60,606 nucleotides of DNA from an uncultured Candidatus Actinomarina sp. (GTDB lineage: Bacteria > Actinomycetota > Acidimicrobiia > Actinomarinales > Actinomarinaceae), in contig CACJIM010000007.1 in NCBI GenBank assembly GCA_902593475.1, positions 1-60,606 on the forward strand, in the 5' to 3' direction. A program made the translations under genes and the position numbers. The notes beneath the pieces are model-generated. The model worked only from the letters and a program-made list of their open reading frames with translations, searched no databases and was not told where the DNA came from. This document shows, in pieces, positions 42,662 through 52,215 of this stretch. How positions within the stretch are numbered: the stretch's first letter is position 1; each line of letters begins with the position of its first letter.

Positions 42662-44188
42662 TTAATCCTTTATTCCAGCCATATATAGACCCATTTGTTG
42701 CTGATCTACATCTTTAGGGTTTACCCATTCAACTATTTCACCCTCATAAATAACTGCTACTCTATCTGCGACTGACATAACCTCATCTAATTCTGCGGAA
42801 ACTAATAAAACTGCTTTTTCAGAATCCCTAATCTCAACAAGTTGTTTATGAATTGCTTCTATATTTCCTATATCAACTCCTCGAGTTGGTTGAGATGCTA
42901 TTGTCAAAAGTGGATCTTCTGAGAGCTCCCTAGCAATAACAACTTTTTGTTGGTTACCGCCAGATAAAGATCCTGTTCTTACAAAAACTCCAGGTGTTCT
43001 AATATCAAATTTTTCCCTTAAATTATTACTATGGTCAACAACGTTTTTCATACTAATAATTCCACCCTTAGAAAGAGGGCTTCTGAAATATGAGGTTCCG
43101 ACTAAGTTTTCCCAAATATCTAATTTCAAATTGAGTCCAGTATTAGCCCTGTCCTCTGGAACATGTGCCAAGCCAGCTCTTCGTCTTTTTCGTGGAGAAA
43201 TAGATTCTATGTTTTTACCATCAAAAATAACCTCACCTTTACTTGTTGGTCTTAAGCCTGACAAGGCTTCAACTAGTTCTGTTTGACCATTTCCATCAAC
43301 ACCTGCGATTCCAACAATTTCACCTTTATGAACATCTAAAGATAAGTTTTTGACAGCAAGCAATCCTCGTGCATCATGTACCCATAAATTTTTCACTTCT
43401 AAGACTTTTTCAGTAGGTTTTGCTTCTTCTTTTTCAACTTGCATAAATACTTCACGTCCTACCATTAATTTTGCTAATTCTTCAGGAGAAGTGTCTTTTG
43501 TATTGGAGACTCCTTGAACTTTTCCATCTCTCATGACTGTTACTCTGTCAGAAATTTCCATAACTTCTCTTAACTTATGGGTAATAAAAATTACTGTTTT
43601 CCCTTCATCAACAAGACTTCTGATAACTTCAAATAATTCATCGGTCTCTTGGGGTGTAAGCACTGCGGTTGGTTCATCTAAAATTAAAATGTTTGCGTTT
43701 CTATATAAAGTTTTTAGAATTTCAGTTCTTTGTTGAATACCTACAGAAGCGTCTATCATTCTAAGTTTTGGATCAACATCTAATCCATACTTTTTTGCAA
43801 TATTTGAAACTTCAGAATTTAATTCATCCCAATCAATAAAACCTCTTGAATTTCTTGGCTCTTGGCCTAATCCAATGTTTTCTGCAGCAGTAAAAGATGG
43901 CACTAAATGAAACTCTTGATGAACCATGCCTATGCCAAGCTCAATCGCTTTATCTACTTTGTTTATTTCAACCGGTTTATCATTTATAAATATTTCGCCT
44001 GAATCAGGTTGTTCAATTCCATATAAAATTTTTACGAGAGTTGATTTTCCAGCTCCATTTTCTCCAACTAGAGCGTGTATCTCACCTTTTAAGACCTTGA
44101 AATCTACAGAATCATTAGCAGTAACTCCCGGATAGGATTTTGTTATATTTTTTACTTCTACTGCTGTTTCTATATTGTTTTGAGTCAT
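42662..44188 (-). CDS. nupO: Nucleoside ABC transporter, two-domain ATPase (NupO-like)
   Basis: A 508-residue protein with two ABC domains, as in sugar and nucleoside importers of the CUT2/BMP kind. The first has Walker A GENGAGKST (about 37-45) and LILDEPTAVLTP. The second has the degenerate Walker A GVDGNGQTE (about 296-304), LSGGNQQKVVIAREL, and ASQPTRGVDIG instead of a canonical Walker B glutamate, typical for this family. It follows the binding-protein gene after a 61-base gap containing a hairpin. Confidence 0.92.
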   Translation of the reverse strand: MTQNNIETAVEVKNITKSYPGVTANDSVDFKVLKGEIHALVGENGAGKSTLVKILYGIEQPDSGEIFINDKPVEINKVDKAIELGIGMVHQEFHLVPSFTAAENIGLGQEPRNSRGFIDWDELNSEVSNIAKKYGLDVDPKLRMIDASVGIQQRTEILKTLYRNANILILDEPTAVLTPQETDELFEVIRSLVDEGKTVIFITHKLREVMEISDRVTVMRDGKVQGVSNTKDTSPEELAKLMVGREVFMQVEKEEAKPTEKVLEVKNLWVHDARGLLAVKNLSLDVHKGEIVGIAGVDGNGQTELVEALSGLRPTSKGEVIFDGKNIESISPRKRRRAGLAHVPEDRANTGLNLKLDIWENLVGTSYFRSPLSKGGIISMKNVVDHSNNLREKFDIRTPGVFVRTGSLSGGNQQKVVIARELSEDPLLTIASQPTRGVDIGNIEAIHKQLVEIRDSEKAVLLVSAELDEVMSVADRVAVIYEGEIVEWVNPKDVDQQQMGLYMAGIKD

Positions 44189-44203
44189 GATATATATCTT
44201 ATA

Positions 44204-44235
44204 TTTTCTAGCCCGAAAGAAATCGGGCTAGAAAA
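44204..44235 (-). promoter_or_regulatory. Intercistronic stem-loop between binding-protein and ATPase genes
   Basis: TTTTCTAGCCCGA and its exact complement form a 13-bp stem with a six-base loop, 15 bases after the binding-protein stop. No U-run follows it on the transcribed strand, so it is unlikely to be a full terminator. It could protect the upstream message from 3' decay and so give more binding protein than transporter. Confidence 0.7.
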
Positions 44236-44249
44236 TAAATTTTTATATA

Positions 44250-45374
44250 TTAGCCACCAGCTGTAACGTCGGTAACTACTATTTCACCAGATACAATCTT
44301 AGCTCTAACTTCTGCAACTTCTTCAACAAGCGCATCAATCTCAGCTGCCATGTCTGGATTTTGTTCTTTGAAGAGATTTGTTCCATCAACAAGCCATGTT
44401 GATCCAACAAAATTTTCTGCTAATCCATAGCTATCAATTGAGCTAAATACTTGACCATTAGCTGCAATTGTGTCTTGGATAACTTTATAAACTGATTTAT
44501 CAACACCCTTCATCATTGATGTAATCATTGTTCCTGGTTGAATATAGTCTTGATTTGAATCAACACCTACTGCATAATTACCAGTTTCTGCTGCTGCTTC
44601 GTATGCTCCATCACCTGTAGCACCACCAGCGGCGAAAATTACGTCAGCACCTTGTTCAAAGCAACTGAGCCCAATTTCTTTACCTTTTGCAGGGTCTCCC
44701 CAGCTTCCAGCATAACCTGCGCAGAATTCAACATCAGGATTTGCGTATCTAGCACCTTCTTCCCAACCAGTTTGGAATTTTCTAATGATTGGAACGTCCA
44801 TTCCTCCCATGAAAGCTACCTTTCCAGTTTTAGAAAGTTTTGCAGCAATATAACCTACCTCAAAAGAACCTTCATGTTCTTTGAATATAATATTTGCCAC
44901 ATTAGGCAATAGATTTCCGTCATCATCAGTAACAACCATATCTACAATTGCAAACTGAATATCTGGGTTAGCAAGAGCTGCTTCTTTAATTCTCTCTGCT
45001 TCAGAAAAGCTAATTCCAATAATTAATTCTTTTCCGTCAGCAATGAGATTTTGATAAGCTGCTGCTCTTTCAGATTCTTCAGCTTCAATAAAGTCGCCGT
45101 CGATTCCTAATTCAGCAAGTGCTTGATCGAAGCCTCTTTTCGCTGAGTCCATAAATGAACGGTCACCTAAAGCTCCAAGTACTATACCTACTTTTAACGC
45201 TTCTGCTTCTGGCTCTTCTGCAGGTGCTGCAGTAGTAGCTGGAGAATCAAGAGTCTCTTGTTCTGCTGCTGGTTCTGCAACCTCTTCAGTAGTTGTTTCT
45301 GAGCTGCCACCACAGGCAGACAAAATCAACATTAATGACAGAAGTACAAAAACGGATTTCTTTTTAGTAATCAT
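44250..45374 (-). CDS. nupN: BMP-family nucleoside-binding lipoprotein
   Basis: The 374-residue product has a signal peptide ending in the lipobox LSAC (Cys21), an acidic Ala/Glu/Thr/Pro tether (about 25-60), and a BMP/PnrA domain with LGDRSFMDSAKRGFDQAL, FKEHEGSFEVGYIAA, KVAFMGGMDVPIIRKFQTGWEEGARY and VDSNQDYI. BMP proteins of known structure bind purine nucleosides. A good ribosome-binding site (AAGGAG) precedes the ATG by eight bases. An 18-bp palindrome lies just upstream of it. Confidence 0.94.
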   Translation of the reverse strand: MITKKKSVFVLLSLMLILSACGGSSETTTEEVAEPAAEQETLDSPATTAAPAEEPEAEALKVGIVLGALGDRSFMDSAKRGFDQALAELGIDGDFIEAEESERAAAYQNLIADGKELIIGISFSEAERIKEAALANPDIQFAIVDMVVTDDDGNLLPNVANIIFKEHEGSFEVGYIAAKLSKTGKVAFMGGMDVPIIRKFQTGWEEGARYANPDVEFCAGYAGSWGDPAKGKEIGLSCFEQGADVIFAAGGATGDGAYEAAAETGNYAVGVDSNQDYIQPGTMITSMMKGVDKSVYKVIQDTIAANGQVFSSIDSYGLAENFVGSTWLVDGTNLFKEQNPDMAAEIDALVEEVAEVRAKIVSGEIVVTDVTAGG

Positions 45375-45386
45375 TAATTTACTCCT

Positions 45387-45404
45387 TCATTATTTAAATA
45401 ATGA
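45387..45404. promoter_or_regulatory. 18-bp palindrome upstream of the nucleoside-binding protein gene
   Basis: TCATTATTTAAATAATGA is a perfect palindrome that ends at the ribosome-binding site of the gene starting at 45374. Its place in a 91-base gap between two same-strand nucleoside genes suggests an operator or an mRNA fold over the translation start. Composition makes chance possible. Confidence 0.4.
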
Positions 45405-45465
45405 TTTAATAATTCTATCTGAAATTATTAAAAGTGTCTTATTGATTGAAGGTAAATATTTACTT

Positions 45466-46398
45466 TTATGGGAGAAGTTTTGAGGTATTTGTTATTATAT
45501 TAAACAACTTTTCATCATCTACTTTGTTCATCCAGTGGACGTTTTTATTTCTTCCAGAAATATGATTAGTGTCAACCACTGTTTGGCCTAGTGTTAATTC
45601 TGAATCAACCTCAACTTCGACATTGGTAACTTCTCCAGTAGTTAAAGAGCAATCGACTAAATAAGCAGTTACAAATGCATCATGTACTGGAGTTCCATCT
45701 GGAAACTTTTGTTTAACTATTTCTAAATCAGCTAAGGACCCCATTAAACCAACAAGATATTCTCCAGTAGTGGTACCTGTTTCATGAATTGTATTCAGTC
45801 TTTCACTTGTAGAAATTGCTTGATGTGTAACGTCTAATCCCATCATTACCAATTTTGCACCTGAACTTAAAACAACTTTTGCTGCTTCCGGGTCAACTAA
45901 AATATTAAACTCTGCCACAGGTGTATGGTTTCCAAAACCTGCTCCTCCTCCCATGAAAATAATTTGATCTATGTTTTTAGCTAACTCAGGGTTAGTATTT
46001 AAAACTTTTCCGATATTTGTCATTGGGCCAAGAACACAAATGGTAATTTTCTCATCACTGTTTTTTAGTAATTCAGTTATGTAATCTACTGCTCCAATAG
46101 ATTCTTCGCTTTTTGAAGGCTCAGGAAACCCAACTCCATTTAATCCATCTGTTCCGTGAACCCATTCTGCTGTAAGTAAATCTCTATTTAAAGGCTTCGA
46201 TTCCCCTTTATAAACTGGGATACTGTTTCTATTGGCATGTTCGAGAATTCTAAGAGCATTTCTTGTTCCAACATCTACGCCAACATTTCCTCCAACTGTA
46301 GTTATTGCAAGTAATTCCTCATCCGTAAAATGTGCTAAAGCAATGAGAATTGCTACGGCGTCATCAGTACCTGGGTCGGTATCGATAATGAATTTCAT
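45466..46398 (-). CDS. Ribonucleoside hydrolase
   Basis: A 310-residue inosine-uridine-type nucleoside N-ribohydrolase, which splits nucleosides into base and ribose. The calcium-binding DTDPGTDDA (7-15), the N-rich loop AEFNILVDPEAAKVVLSSGAKL and the catalytic-site HDAFVTAYL are intact. It is the first gene of the leftward nucleoside island, followed after 91 bases by the binding protein of the transporter. The specificity (purine, pyrimidine or both) is not readable. ATG start with a short gap from clpC. Confidence 0.93.
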   Translation of the reverse strand: MKFIIDTDPGTDDAVAILIALAHFTDEELLAITTVGGNVGVDVGTRNALRILEHANRNSIPVYKGESKPLNRDLLTAEWVHGTDGLNGVGFPEPSKSEESIGAVDYITELLKNSDEKITICVLGPMTNIGKVLNTNPELAKNIDQIIFMGGGAGFGNHTPVAEFNILVDPEAAKVVLSSGAKLVMMGLDVTHQAISTSERLNTIHETGTTTGEYLVGLMGSLADLEIVKQKFPDGTPVHDAFVTAYLVDCSLTTGEVTNVEVEVDSELTLGQTVVDTNHISGRNKNVHWMNKVDDEKLFNIITNTSKLLP

Positions 46399-46416
46399 TT
46401 AATTATTGTAGTATTT

Positions 46417-48897
46417 TTATGATTCAGATTCTACAAAATCTACAGGTGGTTCATCTGGAGCTTCAACTGATTCAAACTCTAGAGTATTTTCATCTTTATT
46501 TAATGAAATTATTATTGTTGATCCAGCTTTATATTTACCTTGTAAAAGCTCTTCTGAAAGAGGGTCTTCAAGTAATCTCTGTATAGACCTTCTTAAAGGT
46601 CTCGCTCCAAATTCTTTATCATAACCTTCGGTTGCTAAAAATTCTTTAGCTTCATCAGAAAGTACAATTTCTAAGTCAGAGTTTTTAAGTTGATTGTGTA
46701 CTCTATCAAGCATTAAATCAACAATTTCTTTAACTTCATCAATTAATAGCTCATGGAAAACAATTGTTTCATCTATTCTATTTAAAAATTCAGGCCTAAA
46801 ATATCTTTTTAATTCTTCACTAACTTTTGATTTCATTTTTTCATAATTATCGATTTCGCTTAAATTACTGAAGCCGATATTTTTGGCAATATCTTTGGTT
46901 CCTAAATTTGAAGTCATGATAATTATTGTGTTCTTAAAATCAACTGTTCTACCTTGTGCGTCGGTAAGTCTTCCATCTTCTAGAATTTGGAGAAGTGTAT
47001 TAAATACATCAGGATGAGCTTTTTCTACTTCATCAAGAAGAACTATACTGAAAGGTTTTCTTCTTACAGCTTCAGTGAGTTGGCCTCCTTCATCATAACC
47101 AACATAACCCGGAGGTGAGCCAATTAATCTACTTACTGTGTGCTTTTCCATATATTCAGACATGTCTATCTGAATTAATGAATCTTCATCGCCAAAAAGA
47201 AACTCTGCTAAAGCTTTTGCGGTCTCAGTTTTACCAACACCAGATGGTCCTAAAAATATAAATGAACCAGATGGTCTTTTTGGATCCTTTAATCCAGACC
47301 TTGTTCTTCTTATAGCTTTTGAAACTGCCGCAATTGCTTCATTTTGACCAATAATTCTCTTATGTAGCTCGATTTCCATTTCTAACAATCTAGCTGTCTC
47401 TTCTTGGGTTAATCTATGAACTGGTATGCCTGTCCATTGAGCTAGAACTTCTGCAATTTCTTCTTCATCAATTACCATTTCAATTTCTGAAGCAGATGCT
47501 GAGTCTATAGTGTTTACTTCATCAAGTAATAGTTTTTCCTGATCTCTTATTTGAGCTGCTTTCTCAAACAATTGAGATTGAACAGCATCAATTTTTTGCT
47601 CTCTTAAATTCTTAAGTTTGTCAGCTATTTCTTGTTTATCTTGATCAAGAGGTTTCTTGTAAACTCTCATGCGACTACCTGCTTCATCAATCAAGTCAAT
47701 AGCTTTGTCAGGTAAGAATCTATCAGATATATATCTGTCTGCCATATTGACAGCAGAAGCGATAGCTTGATCTGTAAACCTGACTCCGTGGTGGACCTCA
47801 TATCTATCTTTCAATCCATCTAATATTTCTATAGCATCTGAGAGTTTTGGCTCATCAACTTGTACGGACTGGAATCTTCTTTCAAGTGCAGCATCCTTTT
47901 CAAAATGTTTTCTAAATTCTTCTAGTGTTGTGGCACCTATTGTCTGAAGTTCGCCTCTTGCTAACATTGGCTTTAAAATTGACGCAGCATCAATCGCTCC
48001 TTCAGCAGCTCCGGCACCAACAAGTGTGTGTATTTCATCTATAAATAAAACAATGTCACCTCTTGTTTTTATTTCCTTTAAGACTTTCTTTAGACGTTCT
48101 TCGAAGTCACCCCTGTATCTTGATCCTGCTACTAAAGCAGATAAGTCAAGTGTATAAATTTGTTTACCTTCAAGAGTTACTGGGACGTCACCTGAAACGA
48201 TTTTTTGAGCTAAACCTTCAACAATCGCAGTTTTACCAACTCCTGGCTCACCAATTAATACTGGGTTGTTCTTTGTTCTTCTGGATAGTATTTGCATTAC
48301 TCTTTCAATCTCTGTTGTTCTGCCAATAACAGGGTCGAGCTTTCCTTCTTTTGCCATTCTTGTAAGATTTCGTCCGAATTGATCTAAGATAGCTGAACCT
48401 GTTCCTGAACCAGGTCTTTCCCTACCTCCTGTAGATGCAGCTTGTTGCTTTTTGCTTTCACCTGCAGATGAAATTAATTTGATCACTGTTTGTCTAACTT
48501 GAGATAGTTCAGCACCTAATTTTTTTAAAACTTGAGCAGCAACGCCTTCTCCTTCACGAATCAATCCGAGAAGTATATGTTCTGTTCCTATGTAATTATG
48601 TCCTAGTTGTAAGGCTTCTCGTAGTGAAAGTTCTAAAACTTTTTTTGCTCTAGGAGTAAAAGGAATATGCCCACTCGGTGATTGTTGGCCTTCTCCAATA
48701 ATTTCAACAACTTCTGACCTAACGCTATCAATATTGATATTTAATTCTTCCAAAGCTTTTGCAGCATGGCCTTCGCCTTCTTGAATTAAACCGAGAAGTA
48801 TATGTTCTGTTCCTATGTAATTATGATTAAGTCTTCTAGCTTCTTCCTGCGCTAGAACTACGACCCTTCTGGCTCTATCAGTAAATCTTTCAAACAT
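46417..48897 (-). CDS. clpC: ATP-dependent chaperone ClpC
   Basis: An 826-residue Clp/Hsp100 unfoldase that feeds ClpP. It has two N-terminal Clp repeats ([21 protein letters not shown] and a similar copy around residue 80), Walker A1 GEPGVGKTA (about 209), a middle domain with a UVR-like helix pair (about 425-455), and Walker A2 GPSGVGKTE (about 549). A C-terminal domain carries [18 protein letters not shown]. Upstream a TAATAT ends six bases before the ATG and no ribosome-binding site is seen, so it may be leaderless. No ClgR-like operator was recognised. Confidence 0.97.
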   Translation of the reverse strand: MFERFTDRARRVVVLAQEEARRLNHNYIGTEHILLGLIQEGEGHAAKALEELNINIDSVRSEVVEIIGEGQQSPSGHIPFTPRAKKVLELSLREALQLGHNYIGTEHILLGLIREGEGVAAQVLKKLGAELSQVRQTVIKLISSAGESKKQQAASTGGRERPGSGTGSAILDQFGRNLTRMAKEGKLDPVIGRTTEIERVMQILSRRTKNNPVLIGEPGVGKTAIVEGLAQKIVSGDVPVTLEGKQIYTLDLSALVAGSRYRGDFEERLKKVLKEIKTRGDIVLFIDEIHTLVGAGAAEGAIDAASILKPMLARGELQTIGATTLEEFRKHFEKDAALERRFQSVQVDEPKLSDAIEILDGLKDRYEVHHGVRFTDQAIASAVNMADRYISDRFLPDKAIDLIDEAGSRMRVYKKPLDQDKQEIADKLKNLREQKIDAVQSQLFEKAAQIRDQEKLLLDEVNTIDSASASEIEMVIDEEEIAEVLAQWTGIPVHRLTQEETARLLEMEIELHKRIIGQNEAIAAVSKAIRRTRSGLKDPKRPSGSFIFLGPSGVGKTETAKALAEFLFGDEDSLIQIDMSEYMEKHTVSRLIGSPPGYVGYDEGGQLTEAVRRKPFSIVLLDEVEKAHPDVFNTLLQILEDGRLTDAQGRTVDFKNTIIIMTSNLGTKDIAKNIGFSNLSEIDNYEKMKSKVSEELKRYFRPEFLNRIDETIVFHELLIDEVKEIVDLMLDRVHNQLKNSDLEIVLSDEAKEFLATEGYDKEFGARPLRRSIQRLLEDPLSEELLQGKYKAGSTIIISLNKDENTLEFESVEAPDEPPVDFVESES

Positions 48898-48903
48898 ATA
48901 GTT

Positions 48904-48909
48904 ATATTA
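48904..48909 (-). promoter_or_regulatory. Candidate -10 box for leaderless clpC transcript
   Basis: TAATAT on the minus strand, six bases from the clpC ATG, with no Shine-Dalgarno between. It fits a transcript starting at the codon itself. A TATAAC overlapping it is an alternative reading. Confidence 0.35.
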
Positions 48910-48976
48910 CCAAGGGTCTGTTTATACACTTAAATGAAAATTACAACTATTTATACATTTACTTTATTCTTTAGTT

Positions 48977-49960
48977 ATGGAAAGCAATGAAATCAAAAAA
49001 ATTATTCCTTTCGATGATATTTGGGATAACTTAAATGTATTAGAAGAAAGACTATTAGAAATTTCTAGCTCTTCAAATGATTACCTTACATCAATTTCTC
49101 AATATCTTATAAATGCCGGAGGAAAAAGATTTCGACCAATCGTTACCTCGCTTGCTGGAAAGTTTGGGAATGAAATTGAAAATATTGGCAAAATTATAGA
49201 CGCTGGTGTTTGTGTAGAACTAATTCACATTGGGAGTTTATATCATGACGATGTAATGGACAATGCTACAACAAGAAGAGGTGTTGAAAGTTCAAACTCA
49301 AAATGGAACTCTACCCTTTCAATACTTGCAGGAGATTATTTACTTGCGAGATCTTCTGAGCTTGCAGCTGAAAGTTTAGGATTAGAATCTGTCAAACTGT
49401 TGGCATCAACTTATGCAGAATTAGTTGAAGGTCAAACTAAAGAGTTAAATTTAGCTTTTGACCTTGATCAAAATATTGATGATTACTTAACAGTTATTGA
49501 AGGAAAAACTGCGAGCCTTATTAGAACAAGTGCAAGGCTTGGTTCTCTTGCTAGTTCAGCTGATAGTGAGATTGTTGATGCCTTGAGCAATTGGGGTTGG
49601 AACTGTGGAATAATTTTTCAAATATCTGATGATATATTAGATTTAACTTCTGACTCGCAAACGTTGGGAAAGCCTGCAGGTAATGATATTTTAGAAGGAA
49701 CTTACACATTACCGGTCTTAATTGCATTGAATAAAGACAAAGGTAAGTATCAGGAACTCTTGACTGAAATAAAAGAAGAGAAAATTGATGTTAAAAATGT
49801 GCTTGATGAATTTACTACAAAGGAAATAATTGACGACTCAAAAGAAATAATCAACGGCTACTTAAATGAGAGCGTAGAGGCGATATTTACTCTCAAAGAT
49901 CATGAACTATTTCCAGTTCTAGAAAACATTAACAATTATCTTATTAATCGAACAAATTAA
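48977..49960 (+). CDS. Long-chain polyprenyl diphosphate synthase
   Basis: A 327-residue trans-prenyltransferase. The first aspartate-rich motif is DDVMD (91-95) and the second DDILD (about 214-218), with NAGGKRFRP and the lysine-containing IEGKTASLI. The residues four and five before the first motif are Ser and Gly, so the pocket is not blocked by a bulky side chain and a long chain, such as the menaquinone side chain, is likely. It is alone on the plus strand. A TATTCT lies six bases before the ATG. The stop overlaps lysS by four bases. Confidence 0.93.
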   Translation: MESNEIKKIIPFDDIWDNLNVLEERLLEISSSSNDYLTSISQYLINAGGKRFRPIVTSLAGKFGNEIENIGKIIDAGVCVELIHIGSLYHDDVMDNATTRRGVESSNSKWNSTLSILAGDYLLARSSELAAESLGLESVKLLASTYAELVEGQTKELNLAFDLDQNIDDYLTVIEGKTASLIRTSARLGSLASSADSEIVDALSNWGWNCGIIFQISDDILDLTSDSQTLGKPAGNDILEGTYTLPVLIALNKDKGKYQELLTEIKEEKIDVKNVLDEFTTKEIIDDSKEIINGYLNESVEAIFTLKDHELFPVLENINNYLINRTN

Positions 49961-51438
49961 TTTTCAGGTTTTAAATGTGGAAAGGCAATAACCTCTCTAA
50001 TTGATTCATTGTTTGTAAGCATCATTACAAATCTATCTACTCCAAAACCAAGTCCACCAGTTGGAGGTAGCCCATACTCCAAAGCTTCAATGTAATCGCT
50101 GTCTTCTACATGTGCCTCTTCATCTCCCTCAGCTTTTTTTTGTGCTTGTTCCTTTAACCTTGCCTCTTGATCAACTGGATCAATGAGTTCGGAAAAACCA
50201 TTGGCTAATTCACTACCAAAAGCAAATAATTCAAACCTTTCAGTCACTCCGTTCTTTTCTTTACTTTCCCTAGCAAATGGTGAGGCTTCTTTGGGGTAAT
50301 CAGTTACAAATGTAGGATTTACAATATTGTCTTCAATGTATTTTTCAAACAAATCGTAAACTAACATTCCTGTAGTTTTAGATTCATTCTCAATCTTATG
50401 TTTTGTTAAAAACTCTTCTTTGATTTTTTTTAAATCTGAATTGTGTTTGATTTCAACATCAAAATATTCACTTACCAAATCAAACATACTTATTCTTTTC
50501 CAAGGAAAACTAAAATCTGCTTCTTTTTCAGTAAATTCTATCTTTAAATCATGATTTAATTGACTTAATATGTACTCGCACATATTTTCAACCATATCCA
50601 TTACACCATTTACATCTGTGTAAGCCTCGTAACTTTCCATCATCGTGAACTCAGGTGAGTGTGTTTGGTCAATGCCTTCATTTCTAAAAACTTTTCCAAC
50701 TTCAAAAACTTTTTCATAACCACCAATAATCAATCTTTTTAAATATAGCTCAGGAGCAATTCGAAGAAACATGTCAATACTCATTGCATTATGGTGTGTC
50801 ACAAAAGGTTTGGCAATGGCACCTCCTGCTTTTGGCTGGAGTGTGGGGGTCTCAACTTCAATAAAACCATCACTAACCATAAACTCTCTTATTAATTTGA
50901 GAACTTTAAATCTCGTATCTATAGTTTTCTTTGCATCATCATTTACGATTAAATCAAGATACCTTTGTCTAAATCTAGTTTCTTTATCTTTCAATCCATG
51001 CCACTTTTCAGGAAGTGTTCTTAAAGATTTGCTCAAAACTATTAAATTGGAAATTTTTAATGAAAGCTCTCCCTTTTTTGTTTTCATTATGCTTCCAGAA
51101 GTACCTACTATGTCTCCTACATCCATTAATTCAATGTGTTCTTCTAATTTCTCATCTAAATCGTCTTTAGAAGCAAGTAATTGTATTTTGCCAGTTGAGT
51201 CTTTTACATCTATAAATGTTAATTTTCCAAAAGACCTAATACTTAGCACTCGACCTCTCACAGCAACACTAATATCTGTTTGTTCTCCATTGTCTAGGCT
51301 TTGATGGTTGGCATGAATATCGCTTATAAAACTTGCATTTTTATAGTATGTTGGAAAAGACTCTGTTCCTTTTAATTTTTCAACCTTCTCACGTCTAAGG
51401 TCATATATTTCTTTTTCAGATTTTGATAATTCGGTCAC
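49957..51438 (-). CDS. lysS: Lysyl-tRNA synthetase (class II)
   Basis: A 493-residue class II synthetase with an N-terminal OB-fold anticodon-binding domain (VRGRVLSIRSFGKLTFIDVKDSTG) and a catalytic domain with motif 1 (FMVSDGFIEVETPTLQ), motif 2 (VFRNEGIDQTHSPEFTMMESYEAY) and motif 3 (GLGFGVDRFVMMLTN). GTG start; it follows coaX by nine bases. It closes the tilS-to-lysS unit. Confidence 0.97.
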   Translation of the reverse strand: MTELSKSEKEIYDLRREKVEKLKGTESFPTYYKNASFISDIHANHQSLDNGEQTDISVAVRGRVLSIRSFGKLTFIDVKDSTGKIQLLASKDDLDEKLEEHIELMDVGDIVGTSGSIMKTKKGELSLKISNLIVLSKSLRTLPEKWHGLKDKETRFRQRYLDLIVNDDAKKTIDTRFKVLKLIREFMVSDGFIEVETPTLQPKAGGAIAKPFVTHHNAMSIDMFLRIAPELYLKRLIIGGYEKVFEVGKVFRNEGIDQTHSPEFTMMESYEAYTDVNGVMDMVENMCEYILSQLNHDLKIEFTEKEADFSFPWKRISMFDLVSEYFDVEIKHNSDLKKIKEEFLTKHKIENESKTTGMLVYDLFEKYIEDNIVNPTFVTDYPKEASPFARESKEKNGVTERFELFAFGSELANGFSELIDPVDQEARLKEQAQKKAEGDEEAHVEDSDYIEALEYGLPPTGGLGFGVDRFVMMLTNNESIREVIAFPHLKPEN

Positions 51439-51447
51439 ATTTATATC

Positions 51448-52215
51448 CTAATTATTTAAGTTAAATATTTCTTCTAACCCAACTAATGTTAAATTTTCTT
51501 CATACTGTGCATTTAAATTAAGTGCAGGCTGAATAATTGGACTTAAACCTCCAGTTAGAATAATTTTTGGTTTTGTTCCCAATTCTTGTAAAAGTTTCTC
51601 AATCATAGAATCTATCATAGATGCGTGCCCAAAGATTAACCCGCTCTGAATAGCTTCATAAGTATTTTTACCTACAACTTTTTTTGGAAGGTCTAATTCA
51701 ACAGATTTCAAAGAAGCGGTCTTCGATGTTAAAGCGTCCAAGCTAATTTTTATACCCGGTGCAATAGCTCCGCCTAGATACTCTTTTTTATTGTTTACAA
51801 TATCAAAAGTAGTTGCTGTCCCTAAATCAACAATTACAACATCTGACTCGGCAATTTTATAACCAGCAACTGAATTTGCTATTCTGTCAGGTCCTAATTC
51901 TTTTGGATTATCAATATTTACTTTTAAACCTGTTTTAATACCAGGCCCCACAACGATAGGTGGGAAATCTAAATATTTCTCAATTGCTTGAACCATATTG
52001 TTAGTTACTTGAGGAACAACTGAGCAGACTATAGAACCTGCTAATTCATTTCTTTTGTCATCTATTAGGTTAAAAGTGGAGTTAAAAAGTGCCAACAATT
52101 CATCTGGAGTGTTTGCATCTCTAGTAGTAAACCTGTAAGAATCCCAGCCATCCTTGTTTCCTATTCCTACTGTTGTTTCAGTATTTCCAATATCAATTGC
52201 TATTATTTTTTTCAT
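51448..52215 (-). CDS. coaX: Type III pantothenate kinase
   Basis: The first enzyme of coenzyme A synthesis in many actinobacteria, 255 residues. ASKHA-fold motifs are present: IDIGNTETTVGI (6-17), the pantothenate-binding GPDRIAN (about 108-114), VDLGTATTFDIV (catalytic Asp, about 130-141) and GLIFGHASMID. It overlaps panC by four bases, so the pantothenate synthesis and activation steps are coupled. Confidence 0.95.
   Translation of the reverse strand: MKKIIAIDIGNTETTVGIGNKDGWDSYRFTTRDANTPDELLALFNSTFNLIDDKRNELAGSIVCSVVPQVTNNMVQAIEKYLDFPPIVVGPGIKTGLKVNIDNPKELGPDRIANSVAGYKIAESDVVIVDLGTATTFDIVNNKKEYLGGAIAPGIKISLDALTSKTASLKSVELDLPKKVVGKNTYEAIQSGLIFGHASMIDSMIEKLLQELGTKPKIILTGGLSPIIQPALNLNAQYEENLTLVGLEEIFNLNN

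Noticed and set aside
46399-46416. Possible promoter between clpC and nucleoside hydrolase
   Set aside because: The gap is 18 bases with no clear -10 or -35. The hydrolase could be read from the clpC message or from a promoter inside clpC, which I cannot show.
50771-51304. A 177-codon plus-strand frame opposite lysS
   Set aside because: The lysS product is well conserved across the whole stretch. The antisense frame gives a low-complexity Ser/Leu-rich protein with no family likeness.
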